Assembly (NCBI GenBank): GCA_016888885.1
Contig: CP069437.1
Span: 2,108,001 to 2,172,000 of the forward strand
Origin: Faucicola sp902506215
GTDB lineage: Bacteria; Pseudomonadota; Gammaproteobacteria; Pseudomonadales; Moraxellaceae
Length of the DNA stretch: 64,000 nucleotides
Direction of reading: 5' to 3'
The position numbers were made by a program, and so were the translations under genes. The stretch's first letter is position 1. Every line of letters starts with the position of its first letter. Shown here piece after piece: positions 51,054-60,178 of the stretch. The notes below the pieces were generated by a model. The model was not told where the DNA came from and ran no database searches. It saw only the letters and a list, made by a program, of their open reading frames with translations.

Positions 51054-51204
51054 AATTTTTTGAAAAACAACAACTAAATAAGGGGTTATCTGTTATTTGT
51101 CTGTTAAATAGTGCAATTATCCTAAAATAGCTAGATAAAATGTGGATTTTGTGTTATTTATTGCTAAATAAGTCGAAAAATGTTGTGCATTTGGGTGCAA
51201 AAAA

Positions 51205-52971
51205 ATGGTTACGGATCTCACACTAGACGATTTCTTACAGCGCATAAACGATACACCGACCAGTCCTATTGAACTTAAAGTGACGCAGAGTTCATTGCAG
51301 GATACAACCGATTGGCAGATGCACTTTAATCGTATGTCGGCGTGTGAGATGTATGACGAATATAAATTTGTGATAAACCAGTTGATGTTTGCCGATATTG
51401 ACGATGTCAAACGCTTTGCCTTGTTTGAGGAGGTTAATAAAGCCGTCAGCGTATTACTCGGCAAATTACGGGTGAATTACCAAACCCAGCCAGGGATTTT
51501 GGATGAAGAAAAACAGCAAGGCTTAGATACCGTATTATCGGTGCATTATCTAAGCATCATGTTCTACCATGTCATTTGGCAACGTGCGGCGGCTCGCCCT
51601 GAAGTGGCTGATAAAAAAGGCATCACTGGCTTATTTCGCCATAAACATCAATACCTGACCCCCACCCAAGTCATTCAGCGCTGCCTATATGGTATCATGC
51701 TATTACTGCGCCAATCGCTGTTTGAAAAATATATCGGCTATCGTAAAGATACACAGGTAATTTGGCAATACCTGAATGCCTGCTATCGATTTGCAGTCAC
51801 CAATGATTGGCAGTCTATCACCCTGCCAGTCAAACTGCATTCTGCCAATGAATATAGCAAACAGGGCGCACCGCTATCGATTGAAGATATTTATTTTCAC
51901 TGCTTGACGGTGGCGGTCACCAATCCGTATGCTTGTCGGCGTGCCGATATTTTAGCCATTCAAAAAGTAAGTACCCAGTTGATAAAAGAGCTTATTATCA
52001 GTAAAGATTTGATTGAAAAACCTTACCTATATATTGATTTAGAAGGTAAACAGCCGCCCAAACTGCTGGCAGTCGATGATTTATTCAATCCTTTTGCAGC
52101 AACTAGCAACTGCCTGTTTGTGATGTTTAGTCGGTTATTTAAACGCTTGCATCAAACCATTACCCAAGGTCAAATCAGCACCGATGCTGAGATAAAAAAT
52201 AGCGCGCGTCAGGCCAAATTGGTATTGAATAATCTGCAAGATGGGTTAAAACCAGCGGCAGAGTATTATCATAGCCATTCAAAATGTGAAGTCGTGCTCG
52301 GCTTTAATAATATCCACTACATGCTTGCCAATAAAACCAGTTTGGGCAATCTTATTCAGGCCAATGAGCTGCCTGAGCGGTTAAAACCCAAAGCTCAAAA
52401 TACTGAGTATCTTAAAAAATATACCGTTGTCGAGCTGAACAAAGAAAATCCCCAATCCATGTGCCTGTCGCATGTGTTTAGCTACCACAATCAGCTCGTT
52501 GACCAATATCCGAGCATCAGCCGTGGCGATAGCTATCACACGCTGAATCAACTGCAAGTCAATTCATTAATTGCGATGCGAAAGGTAAATGGTTCAAAAA
52601 CTTGGCAGCTCGGCTATATTAAAGACAACCGTCAGGGTTTTATCGATACGCCCGCTGGGCAACCAACCAACAAGACCTACTTAGAAATTGAATCACAAGT
52701 GCAAGTGCATTGTCAAAATGCGATTCCCTGTGGCGTGCGCTTTCAAAATGCCGGTAGCCGTCAGCCACATTTTGTTGCGGCATTTATAATTCCAACCGCC
52801 CCAAACAACGCTGCTAGCCAGCCCCGTTTACTGATGGCGCGCTTTGGCTACCAAGTGGCAGACAAGCTGGTGATACGTATTGATAACAAAGAAATTAACG
52901 TGCGTTTAACTGAGCTACTTAATATGACTGATGATATCGAAGAATACGCTTTTGTGAGAATTCAGTTTTAA
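51205..52971 (+). CDS. unrecognised 588-residue protein upstream of the FimX-like gene
   Basis: No clear family. The first two thirds are helical (long Leu/Tyr/Phe-rich stretches, no signal peptide or membrane segment). The last ~150 residues look beta-rich with short strands (TYLEIESQVQVHC, GVRFQNAG, KLVIRIDNKEINVRL) and end in VRIQF. The tail layout faintly recalls large c-di-GMP/PilZ-type proteins near fimX in pseudomonads (memory only), but the PilZ RxxxR motif is absent. The next gene encodes a FimX-like protein 203 bases on, so a shared role in type IV pilus or c-di-GMP control is possible. Start ATG 51205 has no strong ribosome-binding site. Confidence 0.7.
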   Translation: MVTDLTLDDFLQRINDTPTSPIELKVTQSSLQDTTDWQMHFNRMSACEMYDEYKFVINQLMFADIDDVKRFALFEEVNKAVSVLLGKLRVNYQTQPGILDEEKQQGLDTVLSVHYLSIMFYHVIWQRAAARPEVADKKGITGLFRHKHQYLTPTQVIQRCLYGIMLLLRQSLFEKYIGYRKDTQVIWQYLNACYRFAVTNDWQSITLPVKLHSANEYSKQGAPLSIEDIYFHCLTVAVTNPYACRRADILAIQKVSTQLIKELIISKDLIEKPYLYIDLEGKQPPKLLAVDDLFNPFAATSNCLFVMFSRLFKRLHQTITQGQISTDAEIKNSARQAKLVLNNLQDGLKPAAEYYHSHSKCEVVLGFNNIHYMLANKTSLGNLIQANELPERLKPKAQNTEYLKKYTVVELNKENPQSMCLSHVFSYHNQLVDQYPSISRGDSYHTLNQLQVNSLIAMRKVNGSKTWQLGYIKDNRQGFIDTPAGQPTNKTYLEIESQVQVHCQNAIPCGVRFQNAGSRQPHFVAAFIIPTAPNNAASQPRLLMARFGYQVADKLVIRIDNKEINVRLTELLNMTDDIEEYAFVRIQF

Positions 52972-52982
52972 TCGCTAAAAAA

Positions 52983-53000
52983 TGGCAACAAAAGTTGCCA
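52983..53000 (+). terminator. hairpin between the unknown gene and the FimX-like gene
   Basis: TGGCAAC (52983-52989), loop AAAA, GTTGCCA (52994-53000). No T tract, so a processing or attenuator role is as likely as termination. Confidence 0.4.
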
Positions 53001-53174
53001 AAATAAATCTAACCCATTAAAAATAAAAGATTTTCATCGCTTTATAGCCGTTTTGATTGATTAATCATATAATAAGAAATTGAATCTAATATTATAAATA
53101 ATTTATCAAAAAATTCGCTTATAATAGCTCGCTTAGTGCTCTATAAACCAAGCGTTTAATGGGATAGTGAATCG

Positions 53175-55364
53175 ATGCAAAAACAAAAACAACTCAACCT
53201 GTTAATCATTGATGATAACCAGCTGTATGCCGAACATTTGGTTGGATTATTAGAAAAACATTATTATAGACAGGTTAATTTAGGATTTTTGGATGCCAAA
53301 GACGAGCTGATAAAGTTATTGCGCCAGTCTTGGGACATTATTTTGATGGGGAATGCGTATGATTTATCGTTTAAAGACGTCAAAGAGATTTTAAAAGCCC
53401 ACGATGCTCACATCCCCGTCATCGCTTTGTTGCCTGATGACGCGACTGATTACCCAGAGGCATTAACTGCCAATGAGCAAGCCCAGACCCAGCTTGTTAG
53501 CGGCCCTGATAAAACCCATAAGTTATTACCTTTATATACCTATTGGGGTGCAGCGGATGCGTTGCGCAAAAATAAGTTACTGCGCATGGCCATTCGTATC
53601 TGCCGTGAACACGAGCATCATAAACTCGTCCGCGAGCTTGAGCGCCTAAAAATGGTATTGAGCGATGCCGAACAGCGTGCCAATATTCTTATCAAAAACT
53701 CCAAGAGTGCAGTGGCTTATATTGAAGATGGTTTACATATTTATGCCAATGAGCCCTATCTTGAAATGTTTGGGTTTAAAACGCTCGATGAATTGATGGG
53801 GATACCCGTTGTTGACTTGATTGCGCGCAACAATATTCAAGATTTTAAAACGTTTTTAAAAGACTTTGAAAAAGGCAACCGTAAAAACGTCGAATTTAAA
53901 TTTGAAAGTGTGAGAAAAGATAATACTACCTTCGCGGCTAAGCTGCAGTTAGCGGCTGCTACCTATGACGGTCAGCCGTGTCTACAAGTCATTATCCAGC
54001 CCAACGAACAAGCCAATAGCGCTGAGCTTGCCAAAAAACTTGAGGCAATGGAACGCATTGACTCAATCACAGGGCTATTTAATCGTCATGGTTTTGAAAG
54101 ACTGTTTAACCGACTGCGTGACGTGATTGTTGAGAAAAACCTATCGGTGGGTTTGATGGCATTACGAATCGATAATATTGGTAAAATCTATGCCAGTGTG
54201 GGGATTGAAGGGGTTGATGGGGTGGTGGTTGCCGTTGCCAATATTCTTGAGCAACATCTCACTGAGATTATTGGGGTAGAGCGGGTGAAAAATGGCTATT
54301 TGAGCCGGTTTAATGATAGCATGTTTATGCTAATTATCCCTAATATGCGACAACAAGATTTGACAGTATTGGGACAAAAATTGGTTGCCGACATTAATAG
54401 TACCATTATTGAAATCGGTCATCGTACGGTTAAGACTACAGTAACGATTGGTGCAACCTTAGTCAACACCAGTGCACCTGATACCAATACTATTATTAAC
54501 CGTGTCATCCAAGCCGTCGGCATGGCAGCCAAAGCCAATAAAGACAGCAACGACGATAAAGATTTATTCTATCTATATGACCCAAGTAGTTTTGCCAGCA
54601 GTGATGACGGTGCGCTGTACGAATCGCTACGTGATGCGCTAGAACATAGCAAATTTAAATTATTATATCAGCCGATTTATGACGTTGAAAACGATGTCAG
54701 TAACATGTTTGAGGTGTTTTTACGCCTGCCATTAGCAGATGGCAGTTTAATGGCACCTGATAAATTCTTAGAAGTGGCGACCAGACATCAGTTAATGGAT
54801 AAAATCGACCGTTGGGTGTTAATTCAAGCCTGTAAAGATTTAAAACGTTACCGTCATGAGGTCGATGCCAGTGCCCGATTATTAGTGCATTTAAGCCAGA
54901 TATCACTAGCAGATGCCACTTTGCCAAGCTTTATGAGTCGATTGATGCAAGCATTAGGTACTAGCGAGCCCGGGGTATTGACGGTACAGTTTAATGAAAC
55001 CATGGTAATGGATCATCTAGCGGTGGCAGCCAAACAAAGTAATGAGCTTAACCAAATAGGTTGTCACCTAGGTATCTATAATTTTGGCTCGGCGGTCAAT
55101 GCGATGGAAGTATTGGAGTTTGTCAAACCACAGCTGGTACGACTCGATCGCAGCTATATCAAAGATTTGAGCAATAATGAAAATGTCAATACCGTGGCAG
55201 CGGTGGTGCGCGAAATCACTGAGCGCGGCTCCAGTTGTTTGATGCCTTTTATTGAAGACCCTGCTGCCATGTCAGCGGCGTGGACAGTCGGTGCGCGTTA
55301 TTTGCAAGGGGACTATTTGCAAAAAGCCAGTGACACCATGCACATCGAGAATGAAACCAGCTAA
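53175..55364 (+). CDS. FimX-like REC-PAS-GGDEF-EAL protein with degenerate catalytic sites
   Basis: 729 residues. Order: receiver-like domain (about 7-120), coiled linker, PAS (about 170-275), GGDEF (290-450), EAL (475-720). The receiver phosphoacceptor is lost (WDIILMG, Gly 59). The GGDEF signature reads SRFNDSMF. In the EAL domain, EAL is EVF and DDFG is YNFG, while QGDYLQKA remains. FimX of Pseudomonas has the same architecture and non-catalytic domains; it binds c-di-GMP and controls type IV pilus assembly through PilB. Here an effector role is inferred; no pilus genes are in the window. Confidence 0.88.
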   Translation: MQKQKQLNLLIIDDNQLYAEHLVGLLEKHYYRQVNLGFLDAKDELIKLLRQSWDIILMGNAYDLSFKDVKEILKAHDAHIPVIALLPDDATDYPEALTANEQAQTQLVSGPDKTHKLLPLYTYWGAADALRKNKLLRMAIRICREHEHHKLVRELERLKMVLSDAEQRANILIKNSKSAVAYIEDGLHIYANEPYLEMFGFKTLDELMGIPVVDLIARNNIQDFKTFLKDFEKGNRKNVEFKFESVRKDNTTFAAKLQLAAATYDGQPCLQVIIQPNEQANSAELAKKLEAMERIDSITGLFNRHGFERLFNRLRDVIVEKNLSVGLMALRIDNIGKIYASVGIEGVDGVVVAVANILEQHLTEIIGVERVKNGYLSRFNDSMFMLIIPNMRQQDLTVLGQKLVADINSTIIEIGHRTVKTTVTIGATLVNTSAPDTNTIINRVIQAVGMAAKANKDSNDDKDLFYLYDPSSFASSDDGALYESLRDALEHSKFKLLYQPIYDVENDVSNMFEVFLRLPLADGSLMAPDKFLEVATRHQLMDKIDRWVLIQACKDLKRYRHEVDASARLLVHLSQISLADATLPSFMSRLMQALGTSEPGVLTVQFNETMVMDHLAVAAKQSNELNQIGCHLGIYNFGSAVNAMEVLEFVKPQLVRLDRSYIKDLSNNENVNTVAAVVREITERGSSCLMPFIEDPAAMSAAWTVGARYLQGDYLQKASDTMHIENETS

Positions 55365-55406
55365 ATCTAAGCGCTGAATTTATAAGATAAAAACGAGTTA
55401 GCCAAC

Positions 55407-55847
55407 ATGCACCAAACAATCATTCATAAAACCAAACCATTGGCTATGCTAGGATGGGGTCTTTGTATCGTCATTGCGACAGGTTGTCAACATCAGCCAC
55501 CCGCCGAGCGCCCAGCAGTTACCTTGCCCGTTTATAGCCAAGGGGATGCCGATAACGGTAAAAAGCAATACGAAGAAGCCTGCCTCAAATGCCACAAGCT
55601 GCAGCCAGGAAATAACGAGAAAGGCCCACAATTACTGCGTATTTATGGGGCAAAATCCGCCTTATTAACCGATTACCAATATACAGACGCACTAAAAAAC
55701 AGCAATATGACGTGGACAGCGGAAAATTTGGATAAATATATCGCCCATCCAAAACAAACTATCCCAGGAACGCGTATGCGTTCTGACCCGATTGCTGATG
55801 CCAAAGTCCGCCAAGATATAATTGCTTATATTTCGACGCTTCGTTAA
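55407..55847 (+). CDS. class I cytochrome c lipoprotein
   Basis: 146 residues. Lipobox IATGC with C27, haem motif C58-LK-C61-H62, and a distal methionine in IPGTRMRSD as sixth ligand. The fold and length match small monohaem c-type cytochromes (c-552 like). Anchored in the periplasm, it would carry electrons between membrane complexes or serve as a reductase partner. No oxidase genes adjoin it. Maturation needs the Ccm system. Confidence 0.88.
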   Translation: MHQTIIHKTKPLAMLGWGLCIVIATGCQHQPPAERPAVTLPVYSQGDADNGKKQYEEACLKCHKLQPGNNEKGPQLLRIYGAKSALLTDYQYTDALKNSNMTWTAENLDKYIAHPKQTIPGTRMRSDPIADAKVRQDIIAYISTLR

Positions 55848-55931
55848 ATTGCTTTGTGGCTATGCCTTTAAGCGATATTTTGAGTTAACATGATTGATAA
55901 ACAAAATTTAAACCTTTAAAGGATAGACCAC

Positions 55932-56891
55932 ATGGTGATGGGTAACTTAGACAATCAGCCGTTACAACAACGATTGCAAGCCATGTTGGTGAGTATCAAT
56001 AATATTGTCTTGGATAAACCTGCCGTGGTTAAGCTGGCGGTTGCTTGCCTGTTAGCCAATGGTCATTTACTGCTGCAAGATTTACCAGGAATGGGTAAAA
56101 CCACGCTGGCACACGCGATTGCCAACCATTTGGGGTTATCGTTTAATCGGGTGCAATTTACCAGCGATATGCTACCTGCCGATATTCTAGGGATTTCGCT
56201 GTATAAAACCGATACTGGCACGTTTGAATTTAAGCCAGGCCCGATATTTTGCCAGTTGTTACTTGCCGATGAAATTAATCGCTCAAGCCCAAAAACCCAA
56301 TCTGCGCTGTTAGAGGCGATGGAAGAGCGGCAAGTGTCGCAAGATGGGGTAACACGAAAACTCCCTGAACCTTTTTTTGTGATTGCCACCCAAAACCCGA
56401 CGCAGCAATCGGGTGTGTTTATTTTACCTGAGTCACAGCTGGATCGGTTTTTGATGTGTTTATCGCTGGGTTATCCCTCAGTTAATGCCGAAAGAGAGTT
56501 GCTACTGGGTAAAGATAGACGTCAAATGCTGAGTAAAATTACCCCGATGTTAGATACCCAGTCATTGCAGCAGGCACAAGCGCAAGCCAAAGACGTATAT
56601 ATGGCAGATGTCGTGATTGACTACTTACAGCGATTGGTAGCAAAAACGCGTGAGAGCCGAGACTATCATGGTCTATCTACCCGTGGTGTGCTGGCGCTCA
56701 AGCAAGCGGCACAAGCCTTTGCATATTTGGGTGGCTACAATGAGGTGACGCCAGAAGACATCCAAGCGGTATTTGCTGCCGTTGTCGATCATCGCTTGGG
56801 GCAAGCTTTTATCCCATTTAATCATTTGGGCGGTGAGCAGCCGCAATCGATTGCGACCCAGTTGTTACGCCAAGTGCCGGTACTGGTGTAA
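55932..56891 (+). CDS. MoxR family AAA+ ATPase
   Basis: 319 residues. Walker A LPGMGKTT (51-58), Walker B LLLADEINRSSPKTQSALLEAMEE, sensor 1 FVIATQNPTQQSG, and TRGVLALKQAAQAFA in the lid. MoxR ATPases act as chaperones for metal or complex assembly and are nearly always followed by a DUF58 gene, as here. First gene of moxR-DUF58-tgpA. Confidence 0.94.
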   Translation: MVMGNLDNQPLQQRLQAMLVSINNIVLDKPAVVKLAVACLLANGHLLLQDLPGMGKTTLAHAIANHLGLSFNRVQFTSDMLPADILGISLYKTDTGTFEFKPGPIFCQLLLADEINRSSPKTQSALLEAMEERQVSQDGVTRKLPEPFFVIATQNPTQQSGVFILPESQLDRFLMCLSLGYPSVNAERELLLGKDRRQMLSKITPMLDTQSLQQAQAQAKDVYMADVVIDYLQRLVAKTRESRDYHGLSTRGVLALKQAAQAFAYLGGYNEVTPEDIQAVFAAVVDHRLGQAFIPFNHLGGEQPQSIATQLLRQVPVLV

Positions 56892-56984
56892 ACCATGATG
56901 TAAACGTGTTTTAGCGTTAAAAACTTTCTCATTGCTGTATTTTTATTATTTATTAAATTATCCAATTAAGAGCCCGCGCCTATC

Positions 56985-58001
56985 ATGTTTGCCATTCGCC
57001 AGCGACTTGAAAACTACTTGCAAACATGGTTTAAGCGTCGAGCGCCGATCAGCCGCGACATCACCCTAAACCTTCGCAACGTATATATTTTTTTGAGTAA
57101 AGAAGGATTGCTGTACGCTTTTTTACTCATCATCCTCTTTGTCGCAGGGATTAATTATGCCAATAATTTGGTGTTGGGTTTGTGCTTTTTGTTAGGTAGT
57201 CTACTCGTGGTGACTATCCATTATACCTTTGCGCACTTGGCAGGGTTGCAAATCAAACTGGTAGATATCAGCGATACACAAGTGGGCGGCAAAGTACAAG
57301 TGCGACTGCAAATTAGTAGTGAGTCAAGGCAGCCGCATCGGCAAATTCGGTTAAGTTTTGCCAACAATGCCTTTGATTTTAAACAGCCGATACACCGCAA
57401 ACCCAATGCACTGTCCGCACCAAATGATTGGCTGTTGGTCAGTCAAATACAAGCGCCGCAACAGGTGAGCTTATGGTTAACAGCCGACAAACGCGGCAAA
57501 TTTGTGTTACCCAGACTCACGGTGAGTACTGTATATCCCTTAGGGATTTTGCAAGCTTGGTCGTATGTGTTTTTTGAAGGACACGCGTGGGTGTATCCTG
57601 CGCCACTGAGCTATGAGATGAAAGCTAGTCAGTTTGTGCCATCCGATGATGAACAAACCGCTGCCTTACACACCCAAGCAGGGCAGGAAGATTTTGACCA
57701 GTTGGATAATTATGTCCCAGGGGAATCATTGGCACGTATTTCGTGGGCGCATGTCGCGCGCGGGCAAGGGCTCATGTCAAAACGCTTTGTGGAGAGTGTG
57801 GGGCAGCAGCAATTGCTTGATTACTATCAAATGCCTGCGGTGACGCATGAAGAAAAACTCAGCCAGCTGCGCTACGGGGTGGATAGTTTGAGCCAAAGCC
57901 AAATCGCTTTTCAATTGCGCCTGCCGGATGGTGAAGGCGCAATAGGTGAAGGACAAGCATTTCGTCAGCAATGTTTGCTAAGATTGGCAAAAACGCCATG
58001 A
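56985..58001 (+). CDS. DUF58 domain protein
   Basis: 338 residues. Two membrane segments near 40-58 and 63-82, then a vWA-like domain with the family motif YVPGESLARISWAHVARGQGLMSKRF near residue 245. DUF58 proteins are MoxR partners of unknown biochemistry. Its stop codon overlaps the next start (ATGA at 57998-58001), so translation is coupled to tgpA. Confidence 0.9.
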   Translation: MFAIRQRLENYLQTWFKRRAPISRDITLNLRNVYIFLSKEGLLYAFLLIILFVAGINYANNLVLGLCFLLGSLLVVTIHYTFAHLAGLQIKLVDISDTQVGGKVQVRLQISSESRQPHRQIRLSFANNAFDFKQPIHRKPNALSAPNDWLLVSQIQAPQQVSLWLTADKRGKFVLPRLTVSTVYPLGILQAWSYVFFEGHAWVYPAPLSYEMKASQFVPSDDEQTAALHTQAGQEDFDQLDNYVPGESLARISWAHVARGQGLMSKRFVESVGQQQLLDYYQMPAVTHEEKLSQLRYGVDSLSQSQIAFQLRLPDGEGAIGEGQAFRQQCLLRLAKTP

Positions 58002-60064
58002 ATCGCCCTAACCCAAATCGCGCCAGCTTAACTTTATCTGCGCGCCTAAACCAAATCTCAGCGTATCAGTGGATATTGCTATCTCAACTGCTGATCGTGG
58101 CTTTTCACGTCAAAAATTTACCCATTTGGCTATCGGTGTATGCCTTTTTTATTATCCTCTTTCAATTGCAGCCCCTGCGACGTTGGTTGCCCAAAGCCTT
58201 GTATCGTCCGCGCTCATTACAGTTGATACAGTACACAGGATTCATTGCAGGTTTGGTGGGGCTGTATTTCACCTATCGTACTGCCTTTGGATTGGATGTC
58301 GGTATCGCATTTTTGCTATTGTGTGCCGTCAGTAAGCTACTAGAATTGCATACCAGGCGTGATGGCTATGTAGTGCTCAGTTTATCACTGTTTGTATTGG
58401 CAGGGCTGTTGTTAATCAACCAAGATTTGATGACAACGCTACAAGTGGCGATTGGCACGATGGTCGTGCTGTTTGCCATGATTGCGCAAAATGATGATGG
58501 TACAGGGCGTTACCGCACGCTTGGCTTATTGGTCGGTCAAGCCATTCCTTTGACCATTATTCTGTTTTTATTTTTCCCCCGATTGCCGCCATTATGGTCG
58601 GTGCATTTGAGCGGCGCGCAAGCAAAGACCGGCATGTCAGATAGTATGTCACCGGGCGATTTTGCCAACCTCAGTCAATCGACTGAATTGGCGTTTCGGG
58701 TGGAATTTTTAGGCAATCAGCCAAGCCAACAAAATTTATATTGGCGCGGTTTGGTATTTTCTGATTTTGATGGTACCACCTGGCGAGCCAATCCTAGCGC
58801 CTCGCTTTGGACGCCCGATCAGCCGTTTGCTGATTGGTTGTTGCCGACGTTGAAGCTGAGTAAACGCTTTACCTTGGCTGTCACCCCTGACTATCGGGTG
58901 ATTTTGGAGCAGACGGGGCAAAATTGGTTGTTTGGGCTTGATTATCCGATAACCAACCAACAAGGCATTGGGCTGACGTCGGATTTTACCCTGCGGTATT
59001 GGGACACTGTCAATCAGCGGTTTACTTATCAAGTGCATTGGTTAGAGGATGCGCCTATCAATTTAGCCTTATCCACCCAGCAGCGTCAAGTTAATTTAGC
59101 GTTGCCAGCAGGTGGTAATCCGCAAAGTCGCCAATTTGCGCAGCGACTCTACCACCAAGCAGGTGATGACCCGATTGCCTATACCAACGCCATTGCCCAG
59201 TGGATGCGTAGCCAGCAGTTTCGCTACACCTTATCACCCCCTACCTTGGGTAATAATCGCATCGATGATTTTTTATTTGCTACCCGTGCAGGGTTTTGTG
59301 AGCATTATGCGTCAAGTTTTACTTACCTTATGCGAGCGGCAGGTGTGCCTGCTCGGGTGGTAGCCGGGTATCAAGGTGGGCAGTTAGGGCGTGATGGCAA
59401 AAGTTGGGAAGTGCGGCAAATGGATGCCCATGCATGGAGCGAGATTTGGGTGCAAGGGCGCGGCTGGGTACGTGTAGATCCTACGGGCTTTGTCGCACCC
59501 AATCGGGTCGAGCAAGGGATGCAAACGGTGACCCAAACGGCTGGGGCGCAGCTATTTGGTGAGGGCGTGGCAGGGCAAATTAGCTATCAACAGTTTCAAA
59601 TGCTGCAGCAAGCGCGCCGCTTGTTTGACCAAGCTAGCTACTATTGGCAACGCGATGTGGTCGGCTATGATCAAGACCGCCAGCGGTCATCGCTGTTCAA
59701 ATGGCTCAATATCCAATCTATCTATCAGCAAGTGATGGTGATGTTTGTCACCCTTGTGAGCGTCCTTGCACTATTGGGATTGTGGCTGTGGTGGCGTCGC
59801 CGCCGGGTGTGGGATAAGCATGATTGGATTATGGTACAGTTATCCAATCGCTTGGCAAAAAAAGACAAAACGCTTGCCCGGCAGGATAGTGAAGGGGTGC
59901 TGGCTTGGCTTACTAGGCTTGAGCCAAAAGTCACCGATAAGGCAGCCCTGCAAGCACTTGCCGCGCTATATCGACAAATCCGCTATCAGCAGCCTACGGA
60001 TAACAAACAACCCATGCGGCAATTAGACAAGTTGGCGAAAACCATCGCGCTAAAAAAACATTAA
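57998..60064 (+). CDS. tgpA: transglutaminase-like membrane protein TgpA
   Basis: 688 residues from ATG 57998. N-terminal DUF3488 with about six membrane segments, a periplasmic papain-like transglutaminase domain with triad cysteine in AGFCEHYASSFTYLMRAAGVPARVVAGY (near 433), histidine in DAHAWSEIW (near 479) and aspartate in VRVDPTGF (near 493), then one C-terminal membrane segment near 585 and a cytoplasmic tail. TgpA is essential in Pseudomonas aeruginosa; its substrate is unknown. Confidence 0.92.
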   Translation: MNRPNPNRASLTLSARLNQISAYQWILLSQLLIVAFHVKNLPIWLSVYAFFIILFQLQPLRRWLPKALYRPRSLQLIQYTGFIAGLVGLYFTYRTAFGLDVGIAFLLLCAVSKLLELHTRRDGYVVLSLSLFVLAGLLLINQDLMTTLQVAIGTMVVLFAMIAQNDDGTGRYRTLGLLVGQAIPLTIILFLFFPRLPPLWSVHLSGAQAKTGMSDSMSPGDFANLSQSTELAFRVEFLGNQPSQQNLYWRGLVFSDFDGTTWRANPSASLWTPDQPFADWLLPTLKLSKRFTLAVTPDYRVILEQTGQNWLFGLDYPITNQQGIGLTSDFTLRYWDTVNQRFTYQVHWLEDAPINLALSTQQRQVNLALPAGGNPQSRQFAQRLYHQAGDDPIAYTNAIAQWMRSQQFRYTLSPPTLGNNRIDDFLFATRAGFCEHYASSFTYLMRAAGVPARVVAGYQGGQLGRDGKSWEVRQMDAHAWSEIWVQGRGWVRVDPTGFVAPNRVEQGMQTVTQTAGAQLFGEGVAGQISYQQFQMLQQARRLFDQASYYWQRDVVGYDQDRQRSSLFKWLNIQSIYQQVMVMFVTLVSVLALLGLWLWWRRRRVWDKHDWIMVQLSNRLAKKDKTLARQDSEGVLAWLTRLEPKVTDKAALQALAALYRQIRYQQPTDNKQPMRQLDKLAKTIALKKH

Positions 60065-60138
60065 TATTCAATATGTTTTGGTGTGACAAGAGTAAAGATA
60101 ACAAACGAGATACATGCGCTAATTAACACCAAGCGATA

Positions 60139-60169
60139 AAAAAACGACAACCCTACATTGTCGTTTTTT
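60139..60169. terminator. terminator between tgpA and metH
   Basis: AAAAAACGACAA (60139-60150) and TTGTCGTTTTTT (60158-60169), loop CCCTACA; works in both directions for the convergent pair. Confidence 0.92.
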
Positions 60170-60178
60170 CACTTAAAA

